A stretch of 9,857 nucleotides of DNA from Gammaproteobacteria bacterium (GTDB taxonomy: Bacteria > Pseudomonadota > Gammaproteobacteria > HK1), in assembly GCA_020444775.1 (NCBI GenBank), contig JAGRHX010000221.1, positions 1 to 9,857 on the forward strand, read 5' to 3'. The notes beneath the pieces are model-generated. The model was not told the origin of the DNA. It did not search any database and was given only the letters and a program-made list of their open reading frames with translations. This document shows positions 1-7,057 of the stretch, in pieces (within the stretch, counting starts at the first letter, position 1; every line of letters starts with the position of its first letter). A program made the translations under genes and the position numbers.

Positions 1-513
1 CCCCAGGATCATCGCGTCGGCGATATCCGAAACATGGAACTCGTCGAAACACAACAGCCGGAACTGCGATGCATAACGGCCGGCGACGATGGCCAGTGGG
101 TCCTGCTGATTGCTGAGCGATTTCAAGGCCTGATGGGTATGGGTCATGAAATCATGGAAATGATTGCGCCGCTTCTCGGCAAACGGAATGGACTGAAAGA
201 ACATGTCCATCATCAGGGTCTTGCCCCGTCCCACCCCTCCCCACACGTAGATGCCGCGCACCGGGTCCGGGGTCTGCGGCTCGGCTCGGCCGAACCATCG
301 CGAGATACGCGATTTCTGTGGCGTGCTCGGCGGTGCCGTGAGCAGACGCGTACGCAGGTCGTCCAAGCGTGCCACGAAGCTCGCCTGGGCCGGGTCATGG
401 GTCAGTTCTCCGGCCTGCACGGCCGCCTCGTATCGAGCCTTGGGCGGCTGCAGGCCGGAAGACTTCGGGCCGGGCTCGTCGGAGCGCTTGCTGGAGGTCG
501 TGTCGGTCGACAT
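1..513 (-). CDS. zapE: Cell division protein ZapE (AFG1-like ATPase), N-terminal part, cut by the window edge
   Basis: Reading the minus strand from the ATG at 513 gives an uninterrupted 171-codon frame that runs off the left edge. The protein has the AFG1/ZapE layout: a region near residues 25-60 with ARYEAAVQAGEL and a DPAQ stretch, the Walker A motif GGVGRGKT (residues 92-99) followed by LMMDMFF, the family-typical RRNHFHDFM, then Walker B LLCFDEF (153-159) and HVSDIADAMIL. ZapE is known as an ATPase that binds the division machinery and affects FtsZ ring stability; mitochondrial AFG1 is a relative. Full-length proteins are about 350-380 residues, so roughly the second half is missing here. 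Start choice: ATG 513 is the only ATG upstream of the conserved part; the frame opens after a stop at 544-546 and a TTG at 543 is the only other candidate. I see no clear Shine-Dalgarno before 513. It is transcribed separately from the operon to its right, which ends in a terminator at 824-851. Confidence 0.93.
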   Translation of the reverse strand, partial: MSTDTTSSKRSDEPGPKSSGLQPPKARYEAAVQAGELTHDPAQASFVARLDDLRTRLLTAPPSTPQKSRISRWFGRAEPQTPDPVRGIYVWGGVGRGKTLMMDMFFQSIPFAEKRRNHFHDFMTHTHQALKSLSNQQDPLAIVAGRYASQFRLLCFDEFHVSDIADAMILG

Positions 514-581
514 CGGATATAGCCAATCGAATTGAAGATGCAATCAATCCAGGGCCTGCCCGGCTCCATGGCGGACGGGTG

Positions 582-653
582 GCCCAGGAGGTCGCCCAGG
601 AGATCGCCCAGGAGATCGCCCAGCAGATCGCCGGCCAGGTCGCCGGCCATATC
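582..653. repeat. 12-bp tandem array upstream of zapE, six degenerating units
   Basis: Six consecutive 12-bp units can be read on the plus strand: GCCCAGGAGGTC, GCCCAGGAGATC twice, GCCCAGCAGATC, GCCGGCCAGGTC and GCCGGCCATATC. The first four are nearly identical and the last two have diverged, so the array looks like an expanded and decaying minisatellite. Because 12 is divisible by three, every frame across it stays open and produces spurious four-residue periodic peptides (LLGD-type on the minus strand, AQEI-type on the plus strand). Three GATC tetranucleotides (602-605, 614-617, 626-629) fall at exact 12-bp spacing. It lies about 70-140 bp upstream of the zapE start, so it is probably in the promoter or leader. 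No function is assigned. Confidence 0.85.
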
Positions 654-823
654 GCTGGGCCGCCCGGCCACTGACACCGGTCGGCTCCGCGCAATCCAAG
701 CCGCGCAGGTTAACCGATTGCCGCCGTCGGCTCATGCCCGGAAACGCCGCGCCTGGCCCGTGGCGCTGGTCGGGACGCCATCGGGGCGGCTCATCGCGAG
801 TTCCGCGGGGTTTGGCTGGCTCG

Positions 824-851
824 AAAAAAAAGCCGCCCGGGGAAGGGCGGC
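824..851 (-). terminator. Intrinsic terminator of the moxR–DUF58–tgpA operon
   Basis: On the minus strand a perfect 7-bp stem GCCGCCC / GGGCGGC with a 6-nt loop is followed directly by eight T residues (the A-run at 824-831 on the plus strand). This is the classical Rho-independent form and it is oriented to end minus-strand transcription coming from the transglutaminase gene. It sits about 190 bp past that gene's stop codon, an unusually long trailer. Confidence 0.9.
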
Positions 852-900
852 GACAAAGAGGGGGAGACTCAAGTCAAGCGTTCACGCCGGGTGACTTGCG

Positions 901-941
901 TCGAACTGGTTCGAAGAGGGGCTTCGCGAAAACTCTCGAAC
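901..941 (-). other. Structured trailer: overlapping inverted repeats 3' of the tgpA-like gene
   Basis: GTTCGAAGAG at 909-918 pairs with CTCTCGAAC at 933-941, giving nine base pairs with one bulged base. The same GTTCGA (909-914) could instead pair with TCGAAC at 901-906, so two mutually exclusive foldings are visible just before the terminator at 824-851. This could be a folded 3' untranslated region, or the body of a small RNA that uses the operon terminator. I do not recognise an RNA family and see no convincing promoter of its own, so it is not called as an RNA gene. Confidence 0.4.
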
Positions 942-1039
942 AGTACCCGACGTCAACAGTCTCTAGTATCGGCAGGCGCTGCGGATTTCACCGCGAAGAC
1001 CGTCACATTCAAGGAAGCAATGGTGTGACAGAGCGCACA

Positions 1040-3271
1040 TCATTCGATCCCGGACGCGGCCTGGTTCGATTTCGGAGCCCGACCGGTCACCGCCCACGAC
1101 CGACGTCGGCGCCGACCATCGTCGAGCTGGCCGTGCTCGCTCAGCCATTGCCGGGCAAGTGCCCGCAAGCGCTCACGACTCGCCGGCGCCAGGCCGTCAG
1201 GATCGAAGCGCAGTTGCAGATGCAGCGCCAGCATCTGATCCAGCAGCTCACTGTCGAGCGCTGCGCGCAGGCACGCCGGGGACTGCGCATCCGCATCCGA
1301 CTCGGAATCCGTAGCGGGCTCCGCGGCGCTCACGCTGTCTGCCCGCAGGCGGCTCAGCCAGGCAGCCAGGCTCTCGTGACCGCGACGAGCGCCGCCGACG
1401 GCGCTCAACACGCGCGCCACCTCGAACATCTCCGAGTCGCGGCCCAACGGCCGCGCACCCCCACCGATCGCGCTCCCCTCGTCCCGTCTGACGCGGCTGT
1501 TGCGCAGTCGCCAGACCAACAGCAACACCAGTATCGCCGCCAACGCGAGCACCCAATCACGGCGCGTCTCGCTCTCCGAGGCCTGCAATCGCCAGGTGCC
1601 GAAACGAAAGCGCACGAAGGACATCAGATCGCGTACCTCGGTCCACCATGGCAGACGCTCGCTCTCGATCTGCAACCACGACCCCGGCGTGTTGTCCACA
1701 TCGATCCAACGGCCATCCACATAGGCCACGGCCCAGGAATGCGCATCACGGTTACGCGCCACGAAGCTGCCTTCCAGCTCGCTGTACTCATGCACCGAGT
1801 AGCCTGTCGCGTAACGGGCCGGGATGCCGATGGACCGCAGCAGCAGCACGGTGGCGCTGGCGAAATACTCACAGTGCCCGGCCCGGGTACGCTGCAGGAA
1901 ATCGATGATCGGGCTGTTCTCGAAACGCCGGACGTCGATCTGGAGGCTGTAGTCGAACTCGCGAGCGAAGTAACGCTGCAGCGCCAGCAACGCCTCGCGT
2001 TCACTCATCTGTCGCAAGCCGAGCGACTCCACCACGGTGTCCAGCACCGGACGCTCGTGACTGGGAATATCCAGATCCCGTTCGTCCGGAGGCAAGGTCT
2101 CGCCAGCGGGCGCGTACAGCACCTTGTAGCGCACCAGATTCGGCCCCTGCTCCACACGCGTGGTGCCCAGCCGATTGCGTTGAACCCGCTCTACTGGCAG
2201 CTCGTCCACCGCGAAGGCACCGGTGGGCATCGCCACCAGCGCCCGGCCGCGCTCGATGGAACGGGTCACGTAGATACTCTGGGTCGGACGCGCCGGCGGG
2301 CCCAGCTGCCAGCGCACGCCTTCGCTGTCCGGCTGCAGGTCGGCCAGCTCGCCACCCATGGCAATCCAGACATTGTTGCTGAAGGTCCGGTACAGGGCCT
2401 CGCGCAGCAGCGGCACGGGCTGGCCACGCTGCGCATCGACCCGCAGCATGATCCGACTCGAACCCTTGAGACGCCCCAGATTGCCCAGAGCCGTATTGGC
2501 TCGATACGGATCGCTACGGTCCTGAACGTACTCCTCGACCCACTGCGCAATCAGCGGCTCCAGCGCCTGGCGCCCCCACAGGGTCGCGGCATGGATGGCA
2601 GCCGCCGCGGTGAGACCGAAGCCCAACGCGAGCAAGGAGCGGTGCAGGCGAACATGCGCGGGGCGATTGACCAGCAGCAACCAGACCAACAGCACGGTGC
2701 TCGCAACGAACAACACCCGCCCTCGCCCGTCACCGGCGCTGGCCGCGAGCAGACAGAACATCACGAAAATCAGACGCACGTCGATGCGCGGCGGCCGCTC
2801 GATCATGCCACGCCGGTAGGCGCGACGCACCGACATGAACAACGAGCCGACGCTGACGTTCGGCGTGGTCGCGTAGACCTGGGTCATGAGCAGCGGAAAC
2901 AAGGCCAACGGTAGCAGCTCGAGCACGGCGAACACGCCATACATGCGGTGCACATCGAATTGGTAGACGACCAGCAGCAGCAGCCCGACGGTGGTCAGAT
3001 CCGAGACCCGAGCAAGGTCAGTCTCGGAGAAATCGAAGCGGAAACGAATCAGACGCGACGACTCCACCAGTACCGCCATCAGCACGGCCAGCTGTACGTA
3101 GCCGGTGGCCATCCCCCAGACGAGAATGGCCGCACCGAGCATCAGCGCCGGACAGCGCAGATCGAACAGCACCGGCACCTCGGCCTCGGCGGGAGGAGAC
3201 GCCCGGCCACCCACCGCCCGAACGGAATCCAGTCGCCGTTCGGGCACGCGATCGGGAAGCGCTCTGCTCAT
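1040..3271 (-). CDS. tgpA: TgpA-like membrane transglutaminase (DUF3488 / transglutaminase core)
   Basis: The product is a 743-residue polytopic membrane protein. About seven hydrophobic segments lie in the first 230 residues (roughly 43-59, 60-70, 93-103, 112-130, 166-179, 185-201, 211-228). A soluble, presumably periplasmic region contains the transglutaminase core, with catalytic triad candidates Cys467 in GHCEYFASA, His511 in DAHSWAVAYV and Asp526 in WIDVDNTPG. One more membrane helix follows at about 573-588 (VLALAAILVLLLVW), then a cytoplasmic tail of about 150 residues that may be DUF4129-like. The tail ends in an Arg-rich stretch. The family is named after TgpA of Pseudomonas aeruginosa (about 670 residues), reported as essential there; its substrate is not settled. 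The start at 3271 is chosen because its ATG overlaps the TGA of the upstream DUF58 gene (ATGA), indicating translational coupling; the frame continues upstream inside that gene but only as shadow. It is the last gene of the operon and the terminator is at 824-851. Confidence 0.92.
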   Translation of the reverse strand: MSRALPDRVPERRLDSVRAVGGRASPPAEAEVPVLFDLRCPALMLGAAILVWGMATGYVQLAVLMAVLVESSRLIRFRFDFSETDLARVSDLTTVGLLLLVVYQFDVHRMYGVFAVLELLPLALFPLLMTQVYATTPNVSVGSLFMSVRRAYRRGMIERPPRIDVRLIFVMFCLLAASAGDGRGRVLFVASTVLLVWLLLVNRPAHVRLHRSLLALGFGLTAAAAIHAATLWGRQALEPLIAQWVEEYVQDRSDPYRANTALGNLGRLKGSSRIMLRVDAQRGQPVPLLREALYRTFSNNVWIAMGGELADLQPDSEGVRWQLGPPARPTQSIYVTRSIERGRALVAMPTGAFAVDELPVERVQRNRLGTTRVEQGPNLVRYKVLYAPAGETLPPDERDLDIPSHERPVLDTVVESLGLRQMSEREALLALQRYFAREFDYSLQIDVRRFENSPIIDFLQRTRAGHCEYFASATVLLLRSIGIPARYATGYSVHEYSELEGSFVARNRDAHSWAVAYVDGRWIDVDNTPGSWLQIESERLPWWTEVRDLMSFVRFRFGTWRLQASESETRRDWVLALAAILVLLLVWRLRNSRVRRDEGSAIGGGARPLGRDSEMFEVARVLSAVGGARRGHESLAAWLSRLRADSVSAAEPATDSESDADAQSPACLRAALDSELLDQMLALHLQLRFDPDGLAPASRERLRALARQWLSEHGQLDDGRRRRRSWAVTGRAPKSNQAASGIE

Positions 3272-4920
3272 GTGCGTCCGGTATCCAGGCCGGAGTCGGA
3301 CTCGATGACCGCGACCGAGGACGCGGACGCCGGCGAGCCGGTGATGGCGCCATCGCTCGATGCGCTGGCGTCGTGCCCGGTGGGCGAGATTGTCGCAGGC
3401 GACGCCCCGAGCACGCGGCGTAGCCATCGTACCGGCCAGCTCCGTCCCCAGGCACTGGAGACGGCATCGGCGGCGGCTGCGTTACCAGCGGGCCGATGCT
3501 GCAGACGTAGCGAGACGACTCGTACCGAATCGGCATGCTGACGGCTGTCGAGCGGCAATGCGTCGCCGATCAGCTTGACCAGCGTCACCTGGATCCCGAC
3601 ATTACCGAGCATGTCCAACAGCTGATCGCGTCGCGCGTCCCAACCTGCCGCCACCCAGACGACGGCGCTCGCACCGGCGGTGCTCGAGCGTAGCCGGGCC
3701 GCGTGCGCCGCGAAATCGTCCTCCGCAGCCGGTTGAACACAGGCGAGGGCGTCGAGCAGCCCGGTGTTGCGGCCGAGGTCGTCATGCCGTGTCAGGCGGA
3801 AGACGTGGTCGCCGATCTGCACGCCATCCAGTTGCAGATCGGACCGGCCGCCCGACGTGGCGCCCAGGGCGATGGAGGCAGCCACGCTCACCGCTTCCTC
3901 GAACGGCGCGCGCGTGGGCACGGCGACGTCCAGGAACAACATCGCATTGACCTCGACCCGTTCCTCGAACTGCTTCACGACCGGCACACCCAGACGCGCG
4001 AAGCCTCGCCAGTCGATGTGCCGCAAGGGATCTCCCGGCCGGTACTCACGCACACCACACAGCTCGTTGGCCCCGCCCCTGGCGGCGGTCCGGTCCCCGC
4101 CCTTGCGCCGTGAGCGGGCACCAGTGCTCAGGCGTAACGTAGGCAGCGGATCGCGTCGGGGCAATGCCAGGAAGCGACCATTCAACGGAATCCTGCGTTC
4201 GGCCCGAACCAGACCCAGCGGATCGGTGCAGACCACGCTGAGGGCCGACATGCGGATCTCTCCGCGACGGGTCGGTGTCAGACGCATTGGCACCTCGGTG
4301 CTCGCGCCGGGCTCCAGTCTGCTCAGACCCACCGCTCGGGTGCGAGCCCCGAGCCTGACCCGCATCAGCGCCTGGAATCGCGGATAGCCGACGATACGGT
4401 CGAACACGTTGCTCGCCGACTCGCGCATGCCGGCGCCGCTCAACGCCGCACGCATATCCCTGAAGCGCGGCAAGCCGTGCTGCAATCGTTCTTCGAGCTG
4501 GACGCCCTCGAGCGCACGGCGACCGAGATTGACGACACGGATCGGATACTCGCTGAGCTCCCCCACCATGCCATAGCGAGGCAGCCGCCGTTCCAGCCGC
4601 AGGCGCGGCCGATGCAGCGCGCTGAAGGCAAAACCGGTCAGCAGCAGCCCGCCCATCAATGCCGCGAGCACATATGCGGAGGTCGCGCGGGTGTTGACAC
4701 CGAAGACCATCGCGGCAATCAGGAAGCACCCGAACAATTGGCCGGCCGGTGTCAGACGACGCCGGATCCAGTCGTCGAGTCGGAACACCAGCATGAAGCC
4801 GCGCAGCCATGCCCGGCCGAGCACCGGCAGCAGACGCAGGAACGGACCAGCCAGCGCGCGGCGCACCGATGCAGCCGATCGATTCCGCGGGCTCGGCGAG
4901 CCTTCCTCATGCCGGCGCAT
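3268..4920 (-). CDS. DUF58 domain-containing membrane-anchored protein
   Basis: The product has 550 residues. A basic N-terminus precedes two adjacent hydrophobic segments (about 62-76 and 82-101), which anchor the protein. A beta-rich region follows (about 105-270). The DUF58 signature is at residues 290-310: VREYRPGDPLRHIDW, then RGFARLG and KQFEERVEVNAMLFLDV. DUF58 proteins are encoded beside MoxR ATPases and transglutaminases in many bacteria and are thought to be MoxR partners with a von Willebrand A-like fold. Here the segment after the predicted first strand reads FLDVAVPTRAPF, so no DxSxS metal-binding motif is visible. The last 60 residues are Ala/Ser/Thr-rich and look disordered. 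The gene starts 14 bases inside the end of moxR, with GAGGAG just ahead of the ATG, and its stop overlaps the tgpA start by 4 bases. The three genes are therefore almost certainly one translationally coupled operon. The molecular function is unknown. Confidence 0.92.
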   Translation of the reverse strand: MRRHEEGSPSPRNRSAASVRRALAGPFLRLLPVLGRAWLRGFMLVFRLDDWIRRRLTPAGQLFGCFLIAAMVFGVNTRATSAYVLAALMGGLLLTGFAFSALHRPRLRLERRLPRYGMVGELSEYPIRVVNLGRRALEGVQLEERLQHGLPRFRDMRAALSGAGMRESASNVFDRIVGYPRFQALMRVRLGARTRAVGLSRLEPGASTEVPMRLTPTRRGEIRMSALSVVCTDPLGLVRAERRIPLNGRFLALPRRDPLPTLRLSTGARSRRKGGDRTAARGGANELCGVREYRPGDPLRHIDWRGFARLGVPVVKQFEERVEVNAMLFLDVAVPTRAPFEEAVSVAASIALGATSGGRSDLQLDGVQIGDHVFRLTRHDDLGRNTGLLDALACVQPAAEDDFAAHAARLRSSTAGASAVVWVAAGWDARRDQLLDMLGNVGIQVTLVKLIGDALPLDSRQHADSVRVVSLRLQHRPAGNAAAADAVSSAWGRSWPVRWLRRVLGASPATISPTGHDASASSDGAITGSPASASSVAVIESDSGLDTGRT

Positions 4921-5872
4921 TCATCTCCTCGATCAATGCTCTGACCACGTCCTCGGCGCTGGTGCCGTTGTAGTCGGCGCCGGCCTCGAGCACCAGCCGA
5001 TGCGCAATCGCCGGCACCGCCAGTGCCTGGACATCGTCCGGAACGACGAAATCCCGGTCACTTGCCAGGGCCATCGCCTGACCCAGGCGCTGCAGAGCGA
5101 TGCTGGCGCGGGTGCTGGCGCCGAGCCGAACGCCGTCGATATGACGCGTCCTCGCCACCAGCTCCACGATGTAACGTCGCACCTCGTCGCTGACCCTGAC
5201 CCTACGCACGCTTGCGCGTAGCGCGCGGGCATCGGCAAGGCTCAGGCAGGCTCGGATGGCGTCGACCGGTTCGTACTCCTCTTGCGCTTCCAGGATACGC
5301 AGCTCCTCTTCCTCGGTCACATAGCCGAGTGCGAAGCGCATGCAGAACCGGTCCATCTGCGCTTCGGGGAGCGGGTAGGTGCCCTCGAAATCGATCGGGT
5401 TCTGGGTTGCGACGACGAAGAACAGATCGTCCAGCGCGCGGCGTTGCCGGTCGATGCTGACCTGCCCCTCACCCATCGCCTCCAACAGCGCCGACTGGGT
5501 TCGCGGTGATGCGCGGTTGATCTCGTCAGCGAGCAGCACATGGGTGAACACCGGTCCCGGGTGGAACTCGAAGCTTTGCTCAGGCGGCGAATAGACGGAC
5601 ACGCCGAGAATGTCGGCCGGCAGCAGATCCGGGGTGAACTGCACGCGCTGGAAGTCGGCTTCGATCGAGAAGGCCAGTGCCTTGGCCATGGTGGTCTTAC
5701 CGGTCCCGGGAACGTCCTCCAACAGGACATGGCCACCGGCCGCGAAGGCGACACACAATCGGCGCACCGCCAGCGCCTGTCCCTGCACGACCGACGAGAC
5801 GCTCTGCTCCAGGGCTGACAGGCAGCGTGCCGCCCGCTCGATACCAGCGCTGTCGGATGATTCTTCGCTCAT
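4907..5872 (-). CDS. MoxR-family AAA+ ATPase
   Basis: The product has 321 residues, the normal size for the family. Motifs appear in order: Walker A DVPGTGKTT (residues 53-61), the region FTPDLLPADILG, Walker B VLLADEINRA (112-121), sensor 1 VATQNP (164-169), the arginine-finger region AQMDRF (181-186), and in the C-terminal lid GASTRAS with a sensor 2 Arg near 255. MoxR proteins are chaperone-like ATPases that act with VWA/DUF58 partners in assembling or activating envelope or enzyme complexes. The start at 5872 gives the family-typical N-terminus. The frame remains open to 5956, but the extra 28 residues are Arg-rich and non-conserved. GGGAG lies only one base ahead of the ATG, which is too close for a standard ribosome-binding site, so the start is slightly uncertain. 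It is the first gene of the operon, read away from the Nudix gene. Confidence 0.94.
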   Translation of the reverse strand: MSEESSDSAGIERAARCLSALEQSVSSVVQGQALAVRRLCVAFAAGGHVLLEDVPGTGKTTMAKALAFSIEADFQRVQFTPDLLPADILGVSVYSPPEQSFEFHPGPVFTHVLLADEINRASPRTQSALLEAMGEGQVSIDRQRRALDDLFFVVATQNPIDFEGTYPLPEAQMDRFCMRFALGYVTEEEELRILEAQEEYEPVDAIRACLSLADARALRASVRRVRVSDEVRRYIVELVARTRHIDGVRLGASTRASIALQRLGQAMALASDRDFVVPDDVQALAVPAIAHRLVLEAGADYNGTSAEDVVRALIEEMNAPA

Positions 5873-6276
5873 GCTCCCACACCCACGGTCGGTCCGCCGC
5901 GAGCGGGCACCCGGCGGCTTCGTATTGCTCTTGGCTCGGCGAGCGGCTATACCCATCTATATCCGCTATATCCGCGTGCGATGGTGTATCCGCGAGCGAT
6001 GGCCGCCCGGCAGACGGACACGTATGCGATGCGCGGACACTGGCCGTAGCCGCTACATATCGGCTGGCAGAGCGTACTCCTGAGCAGGCCGACCCGGCCG
6101 ATGTGCGTACCGGCCGTCTGGCCTTGTCATGGCCGATCCGATAGAGCGCTACCGTTTCGCCCGGGCGATCTGCACGGCCAATCGGTGCGGGCGAATTGCG
6201 CGTGAGCGCGAGCCCTGGCCGTCCACAGACCATTCACGGTTGCTTTCTCACGGTTCATTCCAAGCGAACAGAACAC
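5873..6276. other. Divergent intergenic region between moxR and the Nudix gene
   Basis: These 404 bases separate two genes read in opposite directions and should hold promoters for both. Open frames cross it on both strands, including a 178-codon minus-strand frame that overlaps moxR. They show only shadow composition and no domain. The visible structure is an AT-richer island with short direct repeats (5957-6002) and an imperfect GC-rich inverted repeat at about 6087-6123 (GGCCGAC ... GTCTGGCC). No -35/-10 pair is good enough to assert. Confidence 0.6.
5957..6002. repeat. Short direct repeats in the moxR upstream region
   Basis: Two 9-bp copies of CTATATCCG are abutted at 5957-5974. Overlapping them, a 16-bp sequence TATCCGCGTGCGATGG (5969-5984) recurs 18 bp downstream with one mismatch (5987-6002). 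This TA-rich patch stands out in GC-rich surroundings, 85-130 bp upstream of the moxR start. Read on the minus strand it gives TATAGC and TATAGA elements that could serve as -10 sequences. Tandem binding sites for a regulator are another possibility. Neither is demonstrated. Confidence 0.6.
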
Positions 6277-6909
6277 ATGCGCGAGCAGATACTGCAGAGC
6301 ATACGGCCACTGGACGATCCGACGGCCCGCACACGCCCACCCTTTAGTGATTTCGACCTGAACCGTGCGCTGCGTCCGCGGACCTCGCTGAAACCGGCCG
6401 CGGTGCTGGTACCGCTGGTCGAGCGAGACGCGCAGCTGACGGTGCTGCTGACCCAACGCAGCCGCCGGCTGCGCGCGCACGCCGGTCAGATCAGCTTTCC
6501 GGGTGGCCGACTGGAAGCCGGTGACGTGAGCCCGGTCGCGACCGCGCTACGCGAGACACACGAGGAGGTCGGCATCGCGCCCGACTATGTCGAACCGGTA
6601 GGCCTGCTCGACGAATACGAGACCCGCACCGGCTTTCACGTTACCCCCGTCGTCAGCTTCGTGCGCCCGGACTTCGAGCTGTGTATCGACAGCAACGAGG
6701 TCGAGGAAGCCTTCGAGGTTCCGCTGGCCTTCTTCCTGGCGCCGGACAATCAGCAGCGCCAGAGCGCGGTTCGGGACGGTGTGAGCCGCGAGTTCTACGT
6801 GTTCGAGTACCAGTCACGCTACATCTGGGGCGCGACCGCCGGCATGCTCATGAACTTCGTGCGCAGGCTGTCCGGGATACAGACCCAGCGGACGCTGCCG
6901 CCCGTCTGA
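6277..6909 (+). CDS. nudL: Nudix hydrolase, CoA pyrophosphatase (NudL/YeaB type)
   Basis: The product has 210 residues. The CoA-pyrophosphatase signature (LLTxRSxxxRxHxGxxxFPGG) is present as LLTQRSRRLRAHAGQISF (residues 57-74), followed by PGG. The Nudix box continues to LRETHEEVGI (91-100), with the one-residue insertion between the Gly-Gly and the Arg-Glu that this subfamily has relative to the canonical box. Also typical are TGFHVTPVVSFV (118-129), VEEAFEVPLAFFL, and near the C-terminus YIWGATAGML. The family hydrolyses CoA and its derivatives to 4'-phosphopantetheine (or acyl forms) and 3',5'-ADP, using Mg or Mn bound by the Glu residues of the box; it is cytosolic. The ATG at 6277 gives the usual length. 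An upstream in-frame TTG at 6196 would add 27 residues without conservation. The ribosome-binding site is weak. It appears to be monocistronic: the next gene begins 148 bp later. Confidence 0.93.
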   Translation: MREQILQSIRPLDDPTARTRPPFSDFDLNRALRPRTSLKPAAVLVPLVERDAQLTVLLTQRSRRLRAHAGQISFPGGRLEAGDVSPVATALRETHEEVGIAPDYVEPVGLLDEYETRTGFHVTPVVSFVRPDFELCIDSNEVEEAFEVPLAFFLAPDNQQRQSAVRDGVSREFYVFEYQSRYIWGATAGMLMNFVRRLSGIQTQRTLPPV

Positions 6910-6976
6910 TTCATCCGCTGACCGACCGTGGTGCCATCGGGTGTGCCCGTTGGATACGCCCCCCGTTTGCTTCGCA

Positions 6977-6997
6977 ATTGCCGGTATGCTGGGCAAT
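6977..6997. promoter_or_regulatory. Small inverted repeat upstream of the Ldh-family gene, possible operator
   Basis: A perfect 6-bp inverted repeat, ATTGCC (6977-6982) and GGCAAT (6992-6997), flanks GGTATGCTG. The spacer contains TATGCT, a four-of-six match to a -10 element. It lies 60-80 bp upstream of the dehydrogenase start. No acceptable -35 box is seen at standard spacing, so this is only a candidate control site. Confidence 0.25.
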
Positions 6998-7057
6998 GGC
7001 CGAGCAGGCAGAGGTACCTGAGGTCCGATCGACAGCAACCCGAGCAGAGAGCCCTCC

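Larger units (their letters stand above)
514..1039. other. Non-coding gap between tgpA-like gene and zapE
   Basis: No credible gene was found in these 526 bases. Several open frames exist on both strands, but they have Arg/Pro/Ala-rich shadow composition and no recognisable domains. The region holds, from right to left: a trailer with nested inverted repeats (901-941), a textbook intrinsic terminator on the minus strand (824-851), and a 12-bp tandem array (582-653). The zapE promoter should lie between 514 and about 820 on the minus strand. The only promoter-like pair I found (TTGCAT, then TATATC ending five bases before the zapE ATG) lies too close to the start codon to be convincing. Confidence 0.7.

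Noticed and set aside
514..543. TTGCAT / TATATC as a zapE promoter
   Set aside because: The -10-like element ends five bases before the chosen ATG, which would place the transcription start inside the coding sequence.
582..653. CRISPR-like array
   Set aside because: The units are 12 bp and directly abutted, with no spacers and no cas genes.
402..677. A 91-codon minus-strand frame with LLGD repeats upstream of zapE
   Set aside because: The periodic peptide is the translation of the 12-bp array, where all frames stay open because 12 is divisible by three. It starts with GTG, lacks a ribosome-binding site and runs into zapE out of frame.
897..925. tRNA T-arm-like GGTTCGAA motif
   Set aside because: The flanking bases do not form a T stem, and no acceptor or anticodon arm can be drawn around it on either strand.
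734..2914. A 726-codon open frame on the plus strand opposite the transglutaminase gene
   Set aside because: Its product is Gln/Arg/His/Pro-rich with no domain, and it lies antisense to a gene with a full catalytic triad and membrane helices. Long antisense frames are common in GC-rich DNA. It also runs through the operon terminator region.
2948..3541. A 197-codon plus-strand open frame over the DUF58/tgpA junction
   Set aside because: Shadow composition, no domain, and antisense to two well-supported overlapping genes.
5873..5956. Upstream extension of MoxR by 28 residues
   Set aside because: The added residues are Arg-rich and unlike the family; the start at 5872 gives the normal 321-residue protein.
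5697..6233. A 178-codon minus-strand frame in the moxR upstream region
   Set aside because: It overlaps the first 176 bases of moxR, including its start, in another frame, has Arg/Ala/Ser-rich shadow composition and no recognisable motif.
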